NCBI GenBank assembly: GCA_030549495.1
Contig: JAUIRK010000141.1
Span: 1-64,000 of the forward strand
From: Nectonema munidae
Lineage: Eukaryota; Nematomorpha; Nectonematoida; Nectonematidae
Length of the DNA stretch: 64,000 nt
Reading direction: 5' to 3'
This document shows, in pieces, positions 1-11,421 of this stretch (within the stretch, counting starts at the first letter, position 1; the number at the start of each line of letters is the position of its first letter). Below the pieces are notes generated by a model. The model had not been told where the DNA came from. It worked only from the letters and a program-made list of their open reading frames with translations, and ran no database searches. Both the position numbers and the translations under genes were made by a program.

Positions 1-59
1 CTTAGTAGATTATAACATCAATCGTTTCACCTCGAAAGTTTTCTTTTACCTTAAAAAAA

Positions 60-143
60 TTTCGTAAGTTTGTCTATCTTATCGACCCCTAGAGATCTGT
101 TATGGACCCCCAGGGGTCGATATCGACCACTTTGCTGACCCCT
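60..143 (-). mobile_element. putative hAT element terminus
   Basis: Read on the minus strand from 143, the sequence begins CAGGGGTCAGCAAAGTGG and continues with several copies of a GGGGTCGAT-type motif. This style of end, CAGGGGTC followed by repeated short GGGGTC motifs, is familiar from ZBED5/SCAND3-like hAT transposons. The element body would lie to the left, off the window edge. No partner terminus is visible, so the element and its target duplication cannot be confirmed. Confidence 0.35.
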
Positions 144-780
144 GGTTTAAAGCATGGGCGCATATATGGGTGAAAAAAAACTTCCATTCTGATTGGTAAA
201 AATGGCGGGTGAAATTTTATTTGTGGAATTTATGAGCAACGCCTTAAAAGTAATGCATAAATTATTGGAGGGTTTGGTGACGTAGGCAAACAAGGCAAAA
301 GTAGATGAGATTGAAACAAGGTATTTACATAAGAAATACCACAAAGAGAAAAGGATGAAAAGTAAAAGGATATTCGGTGGAATAGAAGATCAATCTAAAA
401 TGATTTCTGGTATATCATAGAGCCGAGGACAATTGTGTACTCCATGTGGGAAGTGCAGTGATGTTTTATTTAGGGGGCCGAACTATTTTTTTAATTTTGA
501 AAATTTATTATAAAGGAATTTTTGTACAAGAAAATACCACCATTATTACCCGATATTATAGTTGCACTGTAAGCTCTCAATCCCACCACAACTGCACAGA
601 TTTCATTCAGTCAAATTACCTTGTTTGTAATTCTGAATCAAAAAACAATGCAAATGAATCTTCATTGAGTTGAAAATGATTTATTATTTATTGATTTTAT
701 GTCAGTGTATGTTGTATAAACTCTCACGTTACAAATGCGTTCTTTATCTTATATTTTCTTAATAACATATATTTTCATAG
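144..780. other. gene-free stretch
   Basis: A+T-rich sequence. The short open frames here have no recognisable domain, no splice-site support and no repeat structure. I see nothing that can be annotated. Confidence 0.5.
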
Positions 781-975
781 AATGGGTCCGAAAGGACCTC
801 TCTGATTATATTCGATTTTTGTTCTATTTTTTTTAGCAAATTTTTTTCTAAAAAAAAATATTAACACATGAAAACCTTTAGTTAGATGACAATTAGCAAA
901 AGTTTGTTTCATTGAAGTTTTGTATTTTATGTAGAATATGATAAAATATGACTTATGGGTCTTTCGGGACCCATT
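781..975. mobile_element. small inverted-repeat element (MITE-like) with hairpin ends
   Basis: AATGGGTCC at 781-789 is the reverse complement of GGACCCATT at 967-975. Each end also folds on itself: GGTCC-GAAA-GGACC near 785-798 and GGGTC...GACCC at 957-972. The roughly 195-bp interior is A+T-rich and non-coding. The layout fits a short non-autonomous DNA transposon, possibly piggyBac-related, since CATTTAATGCATTTAAGGG follows the right end. No target duplication could be fixed. Confidence 0.42.
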
Positions 976-1053
976 TAATGCATTTAAGGGTTAGTGATTG
1001 AGGAGGTGCAACACATGTTTTTCTGAAATATCACATAGCGATTTTTCGATTGA

Positions 1054-1218
1054 AATGGAAGTCATATGCTTGCAAAGATTGCTCTGAAAACTCTTATTCA
1101 ATTTGCCACTACATATGAGTGTGAACAAGCGTTTTCCATGCTACTTGCTATTAAAACCAAATCCCGAAACAGATTGGAAGTGAGTAAGGATTGCATTTGC
1201 CAAAACAGAAAAATTTAG
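1054..1218 (+). pseudogene. hAT transposase C-terminal (dimerisation) fragment
   Basis: The open frame reads LIQFATTYECEQAFS, then IKTKSRNRLEVSKD, and ends at TAG 1216-1218. This matches the hAT C-terminal dimerisation block, usually of the form F.TTYLCE.AFS....IKTK.RNRL, as in ZBED5/SCAND3-type transposases. Only about 54 codons remain, and an in-frame stop lies directly upstream at 1051-1053. The catalytic core is absent, so this is a 3-prime relic. It could belong to the same family as the fragment near 56.4 kb but is not physically linked to it. Confidence 0.7.
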
Positions 1219-3761
1219 ACAAAGCAGATGCCATCCATCCCATTGAGATTTGGTTTGTTTAGACAATTTTTAAATGAATACTTGTGGATATTTTAGTACA
1301 GTAGTTTATATGTTGATTTATTTTTTTTAAATGAGACCCCGAGCTATTAAAAAATTATAGTTAGAAAGGGAGGCCGAAAATTTTTAGAAAGTTCGTGAGC
1401 AACTCTTCAAGCTCCATAAGGTAACAAAATCATTCATATATGATAGATCACTACTCATTAGATGTAATTAAGTCTTTATCCCTCCTTATTGCCATTTACC
1501 AGTTATTGAAACGGATGGTGACAGTCTATCTGTATAGTCTATTACTATACTATCCCCCCCCCCCCCAGATATGCGCCACTGGTTTAGTGTCCAAGATATT
1601 TCATACCCAGTTATAGACGATTCGTATTTCTCAAAAATTGGAGAATCGTAATTTTTTGGGGCGAGAGGGACAATAAAAAATTCTTCCAAATATCAATTTG
1701 CCTTGATAATACAAAAGACAACATACTATTTTGAGTATTTTTTATAAAATTTACACAATGAAAAGCTCTTTTCTTCTATTTTCTTGTTCTTTTGTTTGAA
1801 ATTGAATCAACTTTCTTTCATTAATTAAAGTAACTTTGAAAGGAGTAGTTGACGATTCCAAAAGAAAAAGTTCAATAAAAACAAGTAAATTAAAAAGAAT
1901 TTTACGGGCATAAAACACTAAGAGCAAATAATAATTTAAATCGTAAGGCTCATACATTTTAGAATCGTAGTTTTATGAGATCTATCAAGGTATATAAATA
2001 AAACAAGGAAATAGGACATTGTCGATATAAAGGCAAAATAAATTATAAGCAGTGGAGAAAATCTACAAATTTGGAAAAGTAAAACAATAAAGAATAAATT
2101 TAATGACTTCTTATAAACTGTTAATAAAGATATATCTATATTTAAGCATAGCTCGGGTACAAAATGTTTTAGTTATGAAGTACTTATCTAGGAAAAGTCT
2201 TAGTTATGAAACGCCTAACAAATGTTTTGGGCATGGACCTTGTAGAAAAAGCCCCCGGTTCTAATCATTTTTGGTACAAAGTTTTGGATAAAAATTAGTA
2301 ATGAAAAGTTTCGGTGGGAAATGTTCAATTTGGGTACGAAGTAGAGTTGCATCGATATATCAGCAAAGTACCTATATTGGACATAAAGCCAATACAAGGG
2401 TTAGGGTTAGGTAAAATAGTGGGCAAGCAGGGCTTTGCCATCTCCTTGGAAATATATAAATGTATACACATACTCACGGCTGCATTAAAATACGACGGGA
2501 CGTATATAGGGTATGAGTTAGTACAATACATACTTCGCTAATGGTGTCACACAAGATTACTTTTTTGTTTTTTTCTTCCCTTATATGAATATTGTGAATA
2601 ATAGAAGAGGAAATCTAAAAAAATGTTTACTAGAATTAATTCTACAGACATATATGTTATCATATAACATCCAACTTAAAATATGTTCTACCCTAACAAT
2701 ACTGCCCTAACTCCTATGTAATTAAAGTATTATTGCAAAGACATTCGATCTATAAAATTGTATTTTTTTAATTAGGCACCTATCTTTTGTTTGATTTGAA
2801 TAGTCTAAAAGATTGGCTTTTAATTACTTTGTTTATTTGTAATTTCTCATTGTATAGACAATATAATCTCAGCTTAATATAAGCTCATCGGACGATTTGG
2901 TTGCCAATGCAACCCTTATAGGCCTTGGTTAGGAACAAAATATGGTATAAATCGATACGAGAAATCTTAGATACGAAATGCCTTAAACTCAAATTATGAT
3001 ACACGGACAAACTTAGCAAACTGCGGAATATTTTTCAATCTGCTGAGAATCTAATAAAAGTTTGTGGGTTGATCCGCCTCGCGCAGGGCACTAGTATGTG
3101 TGCGTGATTGAAACGTACAAAATCACATAAATAAATAGACAATATATTCTGGTACTCACATTATTTCAGACGGATAACGCTCGTACGCCAATTAATTTAT
3201 TCTATAATAATAATCCATACATTTAAAATTAGAATAACAAAAATCTTTAGACGAGAGTTAAGAAAAAAATTTTTCCTCTACAGTTCAACACATCGAAAAA
3301 CTTTTCAAACTACATTCACAAACAATCCCACAATTTCTTTGATGGCGACCCTTTAGTACGTACAGCTACATTTTATATGAAAAACAAAAATAATATATTA
3401 AATAATATATCTAAAGAAATAAATTTAAGGAAATTACCATAGGATAATTAAATTTAAGACTAATACTATTTTCTTTAATTTTAGGCAATTCTTTAAGTAA
3501 ATTAAACGATTTTTCATTTATAGAATCCTTTTTTAATAACTTTGACGGTTTTATTAACTGCCTCAAAAAAGCAATACCAACCATTTTAAGCGAAGGCTGG
3601 ATTAAAAATAATAAACCAAATTTCAAAAATACAAATTCTAACTGTGAATTTTCTTCTTTATGTGGTTTTAGATTCTATAAATGCATTGGCAATTTCATTA
3701 ATATATTGTTTGCAAGAGTGTATATTTTTACTCAAATACATCCAGATAGACCTGTTGAGTA
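1219..3761. other. gene-free A+T-rich stretch with a 13-base C run
   Basis: No supported gene. A run of 13 C lies at 1554-1566, next to a motif that reads CAGTGGCGCATATCTGG on the minus strand. That motif resembles the G-run motif at 31325-31361 and is a common style of DNA-transposon end. Fragments such as GGTACAAA and TTAGTTATGAA recur loosely between 2150 and 2350 without forming a clean tandem array. Confidence 0.45.
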
Positions 3762-4335
3762 AGTTGGGTCCTCATAATATCCAAACTAAAACCGGTATAA
3801 TTTGAACAAGACTCAGTTAGACTAAAATATTTATGGCCTAGATTTGCCGCACTAAAGAAATTAAGGATCCAAATAAATTGAAGCACAAGAATAAGTTTTA
3901 ACTGGTCATGAATACTTCCGTGAACAAGTTTACTAATAACTATTTTTAATTAATAGTGTTATTTTAAATTAACAGCTTTTGGTCCATATTAAATACCTCA
4001 CAGTGTCAAAGTTTTACTGTATATTGTATCTATACCTGTTTAAACTCTTGTCTGGTTCTATAATATCCAGGCCTGTGGACTAGATCGTCTATAATTTGAA
4101 ACGGACCGAGTCAGACAATAAAATCTATGGGCATGATAGGAGCGAAATATAGAAATTAAATACCGGACCGAACTAAACCACAAGAACCGCCTTTAATCGA
4201 TCCTGAACCACTCGTAACATGTCTATTAGTAACTATTTTTACTTAATTTTGGTATTTCAAATCAATAGCTTTCGAGCTATCTTAAAAACCTTGCAATATC
4301 CATTTGTTGTAGAAATATTTCACTGTGTAAAATTC
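3762..4335. repeat. diverged tandem duplication, period about 293 bp
   Basis: Two adjacent copies share blocks in the same order: ATAATATCCA, TATAATTTGAA, a GACTCAGTTAGAC / GAGTCAGAC block, AACTATTTTTA (3938 and 4231), an ATAGCTTT-like block and a block ending near CTCACAGTGTC / CTTGCAATATCC. The spacing between matching blocks is close to 293 bp. The copies have diverged visibly, so the duplication is old. No coding potential is seen. Confidence 0.6.
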
Positions 4336-4603
4336 CGCTATTAAGACTACCTTTGGAACTTTAATTTTATGGTGTTAATTGCAAAATGGTCTTATTAGTG
4401 AGTTTAGAGATAAATAAATCATAAAGTAAAACCTAGATATAACGAACTACAAAGGGGTATCATGTAGTGAAACCATGTTAGAAAAGATGCCCTTTTTTCA
4501 ATGAGAATAGACATGCTAATCTTATGCTACACACATAACATGCTATTTGTCGTTAGCGATGTAATTGACATAATATAATGACATCCCTATACTTTCAATG
4601 CAT

Positions 4604-5400
4604 CTCAAACAGGGAGCATTTAAACAGATTCAGGCACAAAAAGGGAGCACTTTAACACAGGCAAGCACCAACAGAGGCCACACAAACACCGGAAGGCACA
4701 AACAGGAAGCACATACAGGCAAAAACATGTAGCACTCAAACACAGGCAAGAACAAATGACGAGCACTCAATCAACAGGGATCACCCAAACACGGTTAGGC
4801 ACAAACAAGGAGCAGTTAAACACAGGTAGGAACTAAACAATAAGCAAGCAGAAACAGGGAGCACTTAAACACAGGCAAGCTCAACCAGGGAGAACCCAAC
4901 ATACGCAAGCACAATTAAGGTAGAATTAAACATAGGCAGGCACAAACAGGTAGCACTTAAACAGAGACAGGCACAAAAAGGGACCACTTTAACACACGTA
5001 AGCACCAACAGGGGGCAATCAAACACAAGAAGGCAAAAATAGGAGGCACTCAAACATGGGGCACTATAACACAGGCAAACACAAACAAGTAGCACTCAAA
5101 CACAGGTAGGCTCAAACAGGGAGCATACATAGGGAAAACTTAAACATAATGAGGCACAAACAAGGGAAATTTAAACACATGCAAGCACAAACAGGGAGCA
5201 CTTAAATAGATTCAGGCACAAAAAGGGAGCACTTTAAAACAGGCAAGCACCAACAGAGGGCACTCAAACACAGGAAGGCACAAACAGGGAACACCCAAAC
5301 ACAGGAAGGCATAAACAAGGAGCACCAGCACAGGTAGGACTTAAATAATAGGCAAGCAGAAAAAGGAAGCACTTAAACACAGGAAGGCACAGTCAGAGAG
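4604..5400. repeat. satellite block I (partial left-edge unit)
   Basis: About 0.8 kb of satellite leading into core 1. It aligns with the final part of the blocks before cores 2, 3 and 4 (9590-10245, 15750-16406, 23930-24572). The array therefore starts in mid-unit, with no core on its left side. Confidence 0.8.
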
Positions 5401-6580
5401 GGGCGGTGAAAAATAGGGAATTTAAAAGGGGTGAATAGCCCTTACAAGGGGGAGAACAAAAGAAAAACGGGATTTCAAGGGGGTTAAAAAGTCTTTCAAT
5501 TGTTTATGCCCATCCGTAGCCACTAAATGCCAGTTCAAACCTTAAAGTTTGAACCCCAAAGTGGAATTGGTGAGGTTTCAATCACCGAAACCTGTCTATG
5601 TGATAATGAGAACTTACAATTTCTAGTAATATATATTTTAATTCATATTTTGAATAAAGAGCATTGTTAAAAACAAAAGAGAATGAAATATGCTTTTTAA
5701 TTTTAAAAAAATTAAAATTTTACTAAATATTTTTGAAAAATTGAAATATATTATAAATATTTTATAAATTTATTCGCATGGACATTATTGACATCGACTT
5801 AACAAAAATAAAGGACAAATTTTCACTTTTCAAAACTCAAGGCTTTACTTTTGCAACTTATTTTATACCTACCCTTCTCAAGAAATTTCTTGAGAAAAAA
5901 GAAAGAAAGAAATTCTTGAGAAAGACCCTTCTCAAGCTTTAATTGGTCTTGAGTGTGCTCAACTACTGAATACTACTGTAATTTTTTATTCTAAATTCCA
6001 ATAAATTCTTTCTTTCTTTCAAGAAAGATAATTAGTTTGTTTGTTACTATTTTAAATTTATTTTTTTTAATAAAACAGGTTTCTTGTTTTTATTTTATTA
6101 ATATTAATATTTTGATTTCTATAAAAGATAATCGCTATAGATAATTTTTAAATATGTAAGGTGTTAATAATAGTCTATTTTCTTTAAACTAAGTTATTTA
6201 GTTAAAAATTTTTTTCTTGATTGTATTACTTTAAAATTTTAATTATTAAGTTTTAAAAGATTTCATTAGATTTGTACAAATTTATTTTTAATTTAAATAA
6301 ACACATCTATCTACTTTTGATTAAGATTTTATATAGTTAACGATAAATTATTCTCATATTTTATTTTATATTGTCCACTAATTTGGATGATAATCTAATT
6401 TCCTAATTCATTTATTATGTAAATTATCATATCTTTGCATGTAAAATTGATCTTTATATCTACTAATGATCCTTCTGTGGGATATCAATAATTATTAGGT
6501 GTACCAATAATGTTTACAGTGGTAACAATTTACGGGAGGTACCCATCATCTTTTCAGTACGAATAATCTTTGAATAAACA
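5401..6580. repeat. A+T-rich core copy 1
   Basis: A 1.18-kb non-satellite segment. It begins GGGCGGTGAAAAATAGGG and ends AATCTTTGAATAAACA. Two possible hairpins lie near the left end: GTTCAAAC/GTTTGAAC at 5533-5554 and GGTTTC/GAAACC at 5574-5592. A perfect 22-bp palindrome built on TTCTCAAGAA lies at 5875-5896, and TTCTTTC/GAAAGA inverted motifs follow near 6007-6028. No long open frame is conserved through the copy. Origin, matrix-attachment or nucleosome-free roles are possible, but nothing in the sequence proves one. Confidence 0.85.
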
Positions 6581-9500
6581 TGAAGGCACAAACAGGGGAC
6601 ACCTAAACACATGCAGGCACAAATGGAGCAATTAAACAGATTCAGTCACAAAAAGGTTGCACTTTAACACAAACAAGCACTAACAGGGGGCACTCAAACA
6701 CAGGCAGGCACAAACAAGGAGCACTTAAACACAGGCAGGCACTCAAACAGGGAGAACCCAACACACGCAGGCACAAACAGGGTTGACTTAAACACAGGCA
6801 GGCACAAACAGGGAGCACTTAAACAGAGACAGGCAAAAAAAAGGGAGCACTTTAATACAGGCATAAACAGGAGGCACTCAAACATTGGGCACTATAACAC
6901 AGGCAGACACAAACAAGGAGCACTCTATCAACAGGGAGCACCCAAACACTGGCAGGCACAAACAAGGAGCACTTAAACACAGGTAGGACTTAAACAATAG
7001 TCAAGCAGAAACAAGGAGCACTTAAACACAGGTAGGACTTAAACAATAGTCAAGCAGAAACAAGGAGCACTTAAACACAGGCAGGCACTCAAACAGGGGA
7101 ACCCAACACACGCAGGCACAAATAGGGTTGATTTAAACACATTCAGGCACAAACAGGGAGTACTTAAACAGAGACCGGCACAAAAAAGGAGCACTTTAAC
7201 ACAGGCAAGCACCAACAAGGGGCATTCAAAGACAGGAAGGCACAAGCAGGCAAAAACAAGAGGGACTCAAACATGGGACACTATAACACAGGCATACACA
7301 AATAAGGAGAACTCAAACACAGGCAGGTTCAAACAGGGAGCACTCAAACACGCATGCACCAACAGGGAGCACTCAAACACGGAGGATTTAAACACAGGCA
7401 GGCACAAACAGGGAAAACTTAAACACATGAAAGCACAAACAGATATCACTTAAACAGATTCAGGCAGAAAAAGGGAAGGCAAACACAAACAAGGAGCACT
7501 CAAACAGGGTTGACTTAAACACAGAGACGCAAAAAGGAAGCACTTTAACACAGGCAAGCACAAACAGGGGGCATCAAAAACAAGCAGGCATAAATAGGAG
7601 GCACTATAACACAGGCAGACACAAACAAGGAGCACTCAAACACAGGCAGGCTCAAAAAGGGAGCGCTCAAACACAGTCAGGCACTAAGAGGGAGGACTTA
7701 AACACATGCAGGCACAAACAGGTAGCACTTAAACAGATTCAGGCAGAAAAAGGGAGCACTTTAAAACAGGTAAACACCTACAGGGGCCACACGAACGCAC
7801 AAACAAGAAGGACACAAACACAGGCAGGCACAAACAGAAGGCACTCAAACACAGGCAGGCACAAATATGGGGCACTCAAGCACGAACAGACACAGACAGG
7901 GAGCACTCAAACAACAGGAGGCACTCAAACAGGCGGGCACAAACATGGGGCACTATAACACAGGCAGACACAAACAAGGAGCACTCAAACACAGCCAGGC
8001 GCAACAAACACAGGCAGGAACAACAACGAGCACTCTATCAACAGGGAGCACCCAAACACAGGCAGGCACAGGAGCACTTAAACAATAGTCAAGCAGAAAC
8101 AAGTGGCACTTAAACACAGTCAGGCACTCAAACAGGGGAACCCAACACACGCAGACACAAATAGGGTTAACTTAAACACAAACAGGGAGCACTTAAACAG
8201 AGACAGGCACAAAAAGGGAGCACTATAACACAGGCAGGAACAAACAACGAGAACTCTATCAACAGGGAGCACCCAAACACAGGTAGGCACAAACAAGGAG
8301 CACTTAAACACAGGTAGGACTTAAACAATAGTCAAGCAGAAACAAAGAGCACTCAAACAGGGAGAACCCAACACACGCAGGCACAAATAGGGTTGACTTA
8401 AACACAGGCAGGCACAAACAAGGAGCACTTAAACAGAGACAGGCACAAAAAGGGACACTTTAACACAGGCAAACACCAACAAGGGGCATTCTATCACAAG
8501 CAGGCATAAACAGGAGGCACTATAACACAGCCAGACACAAACAAGGAGCGCTCAAACACAGGCAGGCTCAAAAAGGGAGCACTCAAACACAGCGAGCACC
8601 CGACACAGGCAGGCACAAACAGGGTGGACTTAAAACACACACAAGCAAAATAGGGAGCACTCAAACACAGGCAGGAACAACAATGAGCACTCTATCAACA
8701 GGGAGCACCCAAACACAGGCAGGCACAAACAAGGAGCACTTAAACACAGATAGGACTTAAACAATAGTCAAGCAGAAACAAGGAGCACTTAAACACAAGC
8801 AGGCACTCAAACAGGGGAACACAAACACAGAGCAATCAAACGCAGACAGTTTCGAACAAGGTCTCAAACAGGGAAAACCCAACACACGCAGGTACAAACA
8901 GGGTGGACTTAAACACAGGCAGGCACAAACAGGGAGCACTTAAACCGATTCAGGCTCAAAAAGGGAGTACTTTAACACAGGCAAACATCAACAAGGGGCA
9001 TTCAAAAACAGGAAGGCACAAGCAGGCAAAAACAAGAGGGACTCAAACAGGGTACTATAACACAGGCAGACACAAATAAGGAGCACTCAAACACAGGCAG
9101 GTTCAAACAGGGAGAACTCAAACACAGGCAGGCACAAACAGGGAGCACTCAAACACAGGCAGGCACAAACAGGGAGCACTCAAACACAGGTAGGCACAAA
9201 CAGGGAGGATTTAAACACAGGCAGGCACACACAGGGAAAACTTAAACACATGCAAGCACAAACAGGTAGCACTTAAACAGATTTAGGCAGAAAAAGAGAG
9301 CACTTTAAAGTAGGTAAACACCTACAGGGGCCACACAAACACGAACGCACAAACAAGGAACACACAAACAAGGAACACCCAAACACAGTCAGGCACAAAC
9401 AGAAGTCACTCAAACACACGCAGGCACAAATAATGGGCACTCGAGCACAGACAGACACAAACAGGGAGCACTCAAACAACAGGATGCATTCAAAGAGAGG

Positions 9501-10245
9501 CAGGCACAAACATGTGGCACTATAACACAGCAGACACAAAGAAGGAGCACTCAAACAGAGGAAAGCTCAAACAGGGTGTAATCAAACACAGGCAGGAACA
9601 AATGACGAGCACTCAATCAACAGGGATCACCCAAACACGGTTAGGCACAAACAAGGAGCACTTAAACACAGGTAGGAACTAAACAATAAGCAAGCAGAAA
9701 CAAGGAGCACTTAAACACAGGCAAGCTCAACCAGGGAGAACCCAACATACGCAAGCACAATCAAGGTAGAATTAAACATAGGCAGGCACAAACAGGTAGC
9801 ACTTAAACAGAGACAGGCACAAAAAGGGACCACTTTAACACACGTAAGCACCAACAGGGGCAATCAAACACAAGAAGACAAAAACAGGAGGCACTCAAAC
9901 ATGGGGCACTATAACACAGGCAAACACAAACAAGTAGCACTCAAACACAGGTAGGCTCAAACAGGGAGCATACATAGGGAAAACTTAAACATAATGAGGC
10001 ACTAACAAGGGAAACTTAAACACATGCAAGCACAAACAGGGAGCACTTAAATAGATTCAGGCACAAAAAAGGAGCAATTTAAAACAGGCAAGAACCAACA
10101 GAGGGCACTCAAACACAGGAAGGCACAAACAGGGAACACCCAAACACAGGAAGGCATAAACAAGAAGCACAAGCACAGGTAGGACTTAAATAATAGGCAA
10201 GCAGAAAAAGGGGGCACTTAAACACAGGCAGGCACAGTCAGAGAG
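6581..10245. repeat. satellite block II
   Basis: About 3.7 kb of 31-bp-type satellite between cores 1 and 2. It contains one of the cleanest 31-bp runs (about 9100-9210). Open frames on the minus strand (Cys/Leu-rich) follow from the shortage of T on the + strand and do not look like genes. Confidence 0.85.
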
Positions 10246-11421
10246 AGGCGGTGAAAAATAGGGAATTTAAAAGGGGTGAATAGCCCTTACAAGGGGGAGA
10301 ACAAAAGAAAAAAACGGGATTTCAAGGGGGTTAAAAAGTCTTTCAATTGTTTATTCCCATCCGTAGCCATTAAATGCCAGTTCAAACCTTATAGTTTGAA
10401 CCCCAAAGTGGAATTGGTGAGGTTTCAATCACCGAAACCTGTCTATGTGATAATGATCAATTACAAGAGAACTTACAATTTCTAGTAATATATATTTTAA
10501 TTCATATTTTGAATAAAGAGCATTGTTAAAAACAAAAGAGAATGAAATATGCTTTTTAATTTTAAAAAAATTAAAATTTTACTAAATATTTTTGAAAAAT
10601 TGAAATATATTTTAAATATTTTATAAATTTGTTCGCATGGACATTTTTGACATCGACTTAACAAAAATAAAGGACAAATTTTCACTTTTCAAAACTCAAG
10701 GCTTTACTTTTGCAACTTATTTTATACCTACCCTTCTCAAGAATTTTTTGATTAAAAAGAAATTCTTGAAAAAGACCCTTCTCAAGCTTTAATTGGTCTT
10801 GAGTGTGCTCAACTACTGAATACTACTGTAATTTTTTATTCTAAATTCCAATAAATTCTTTCTTTCTTTCAAGAAAGATAATTAGTTTGTTTGTTACTTT
10901 TTTATTTTTTAATAAAACAGGTTTCTTGTTTTTATTTTATTAGTATTAATATTCTGATTTCTATAAAAGATAATCGCTATAGATAATTTTTAAATATGTA
11001 AGTTGTTAATAATAGTCTAATTTCTTTAAACTAAGTTATTTAGTTAAAAATTTTTTTCTTGATTGTATTACTTTAAAATTTTAATTATTAAGTTTTAAAA
11101 GATTTCATTAGATTTGTACAAATTTATTTTTAATTTAAATAAACACATCTATCTACTTTTGATTAAGATTTTATATAGTTAACGATAAATTATTCTCATA
11201 TTTTATTTTATATTGTCCACTAATTTGGATGATAATCTAATTTCCTAATTCATTTATTATGTAAATTATCATATCTTTGCATGTAAAATTGATCTTTATA
11301 TCTACTAATGATCCTTCTGTGGGATATCAATAATTATTAGGTGTACCAATAATGTTTACAGTGGTAACAATTTACGGGAGGTACCCATCATCTTTTCAGT
11401 ACGAATAATCTTTGAATAAAC
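10246..11421. repeat. A+T-rich core copy 2
   Basis: A full-length core nearly identical to copy 1. The GTTCAAAC/GTTTGAAC and GGTTTC/GAAACC hairpins are kept. The central palindrome of copy 1 is altered here (TTCTCAAGAATTTTTTG). A 69-codon frame at 10276-10485 recurs in copy 3 but is broken in other copies, so it is probably not a gene. Confidence 0.85.

Noticed and set aside
1486-1689. 67-codon minus frame spanning the C run, with a Gly stretch
   Set aside because: The Gly stretch is the homopolymer run itself. There is no domain and no splice support.
10276-10485. 69-codon + frame at the left end of the A+T-rich core, also in core 3
   Set aside because: The frame is interrupted or changed in cores 1, 4 and 5 despite high nucleotide identity, so conservation is at the DNA level.
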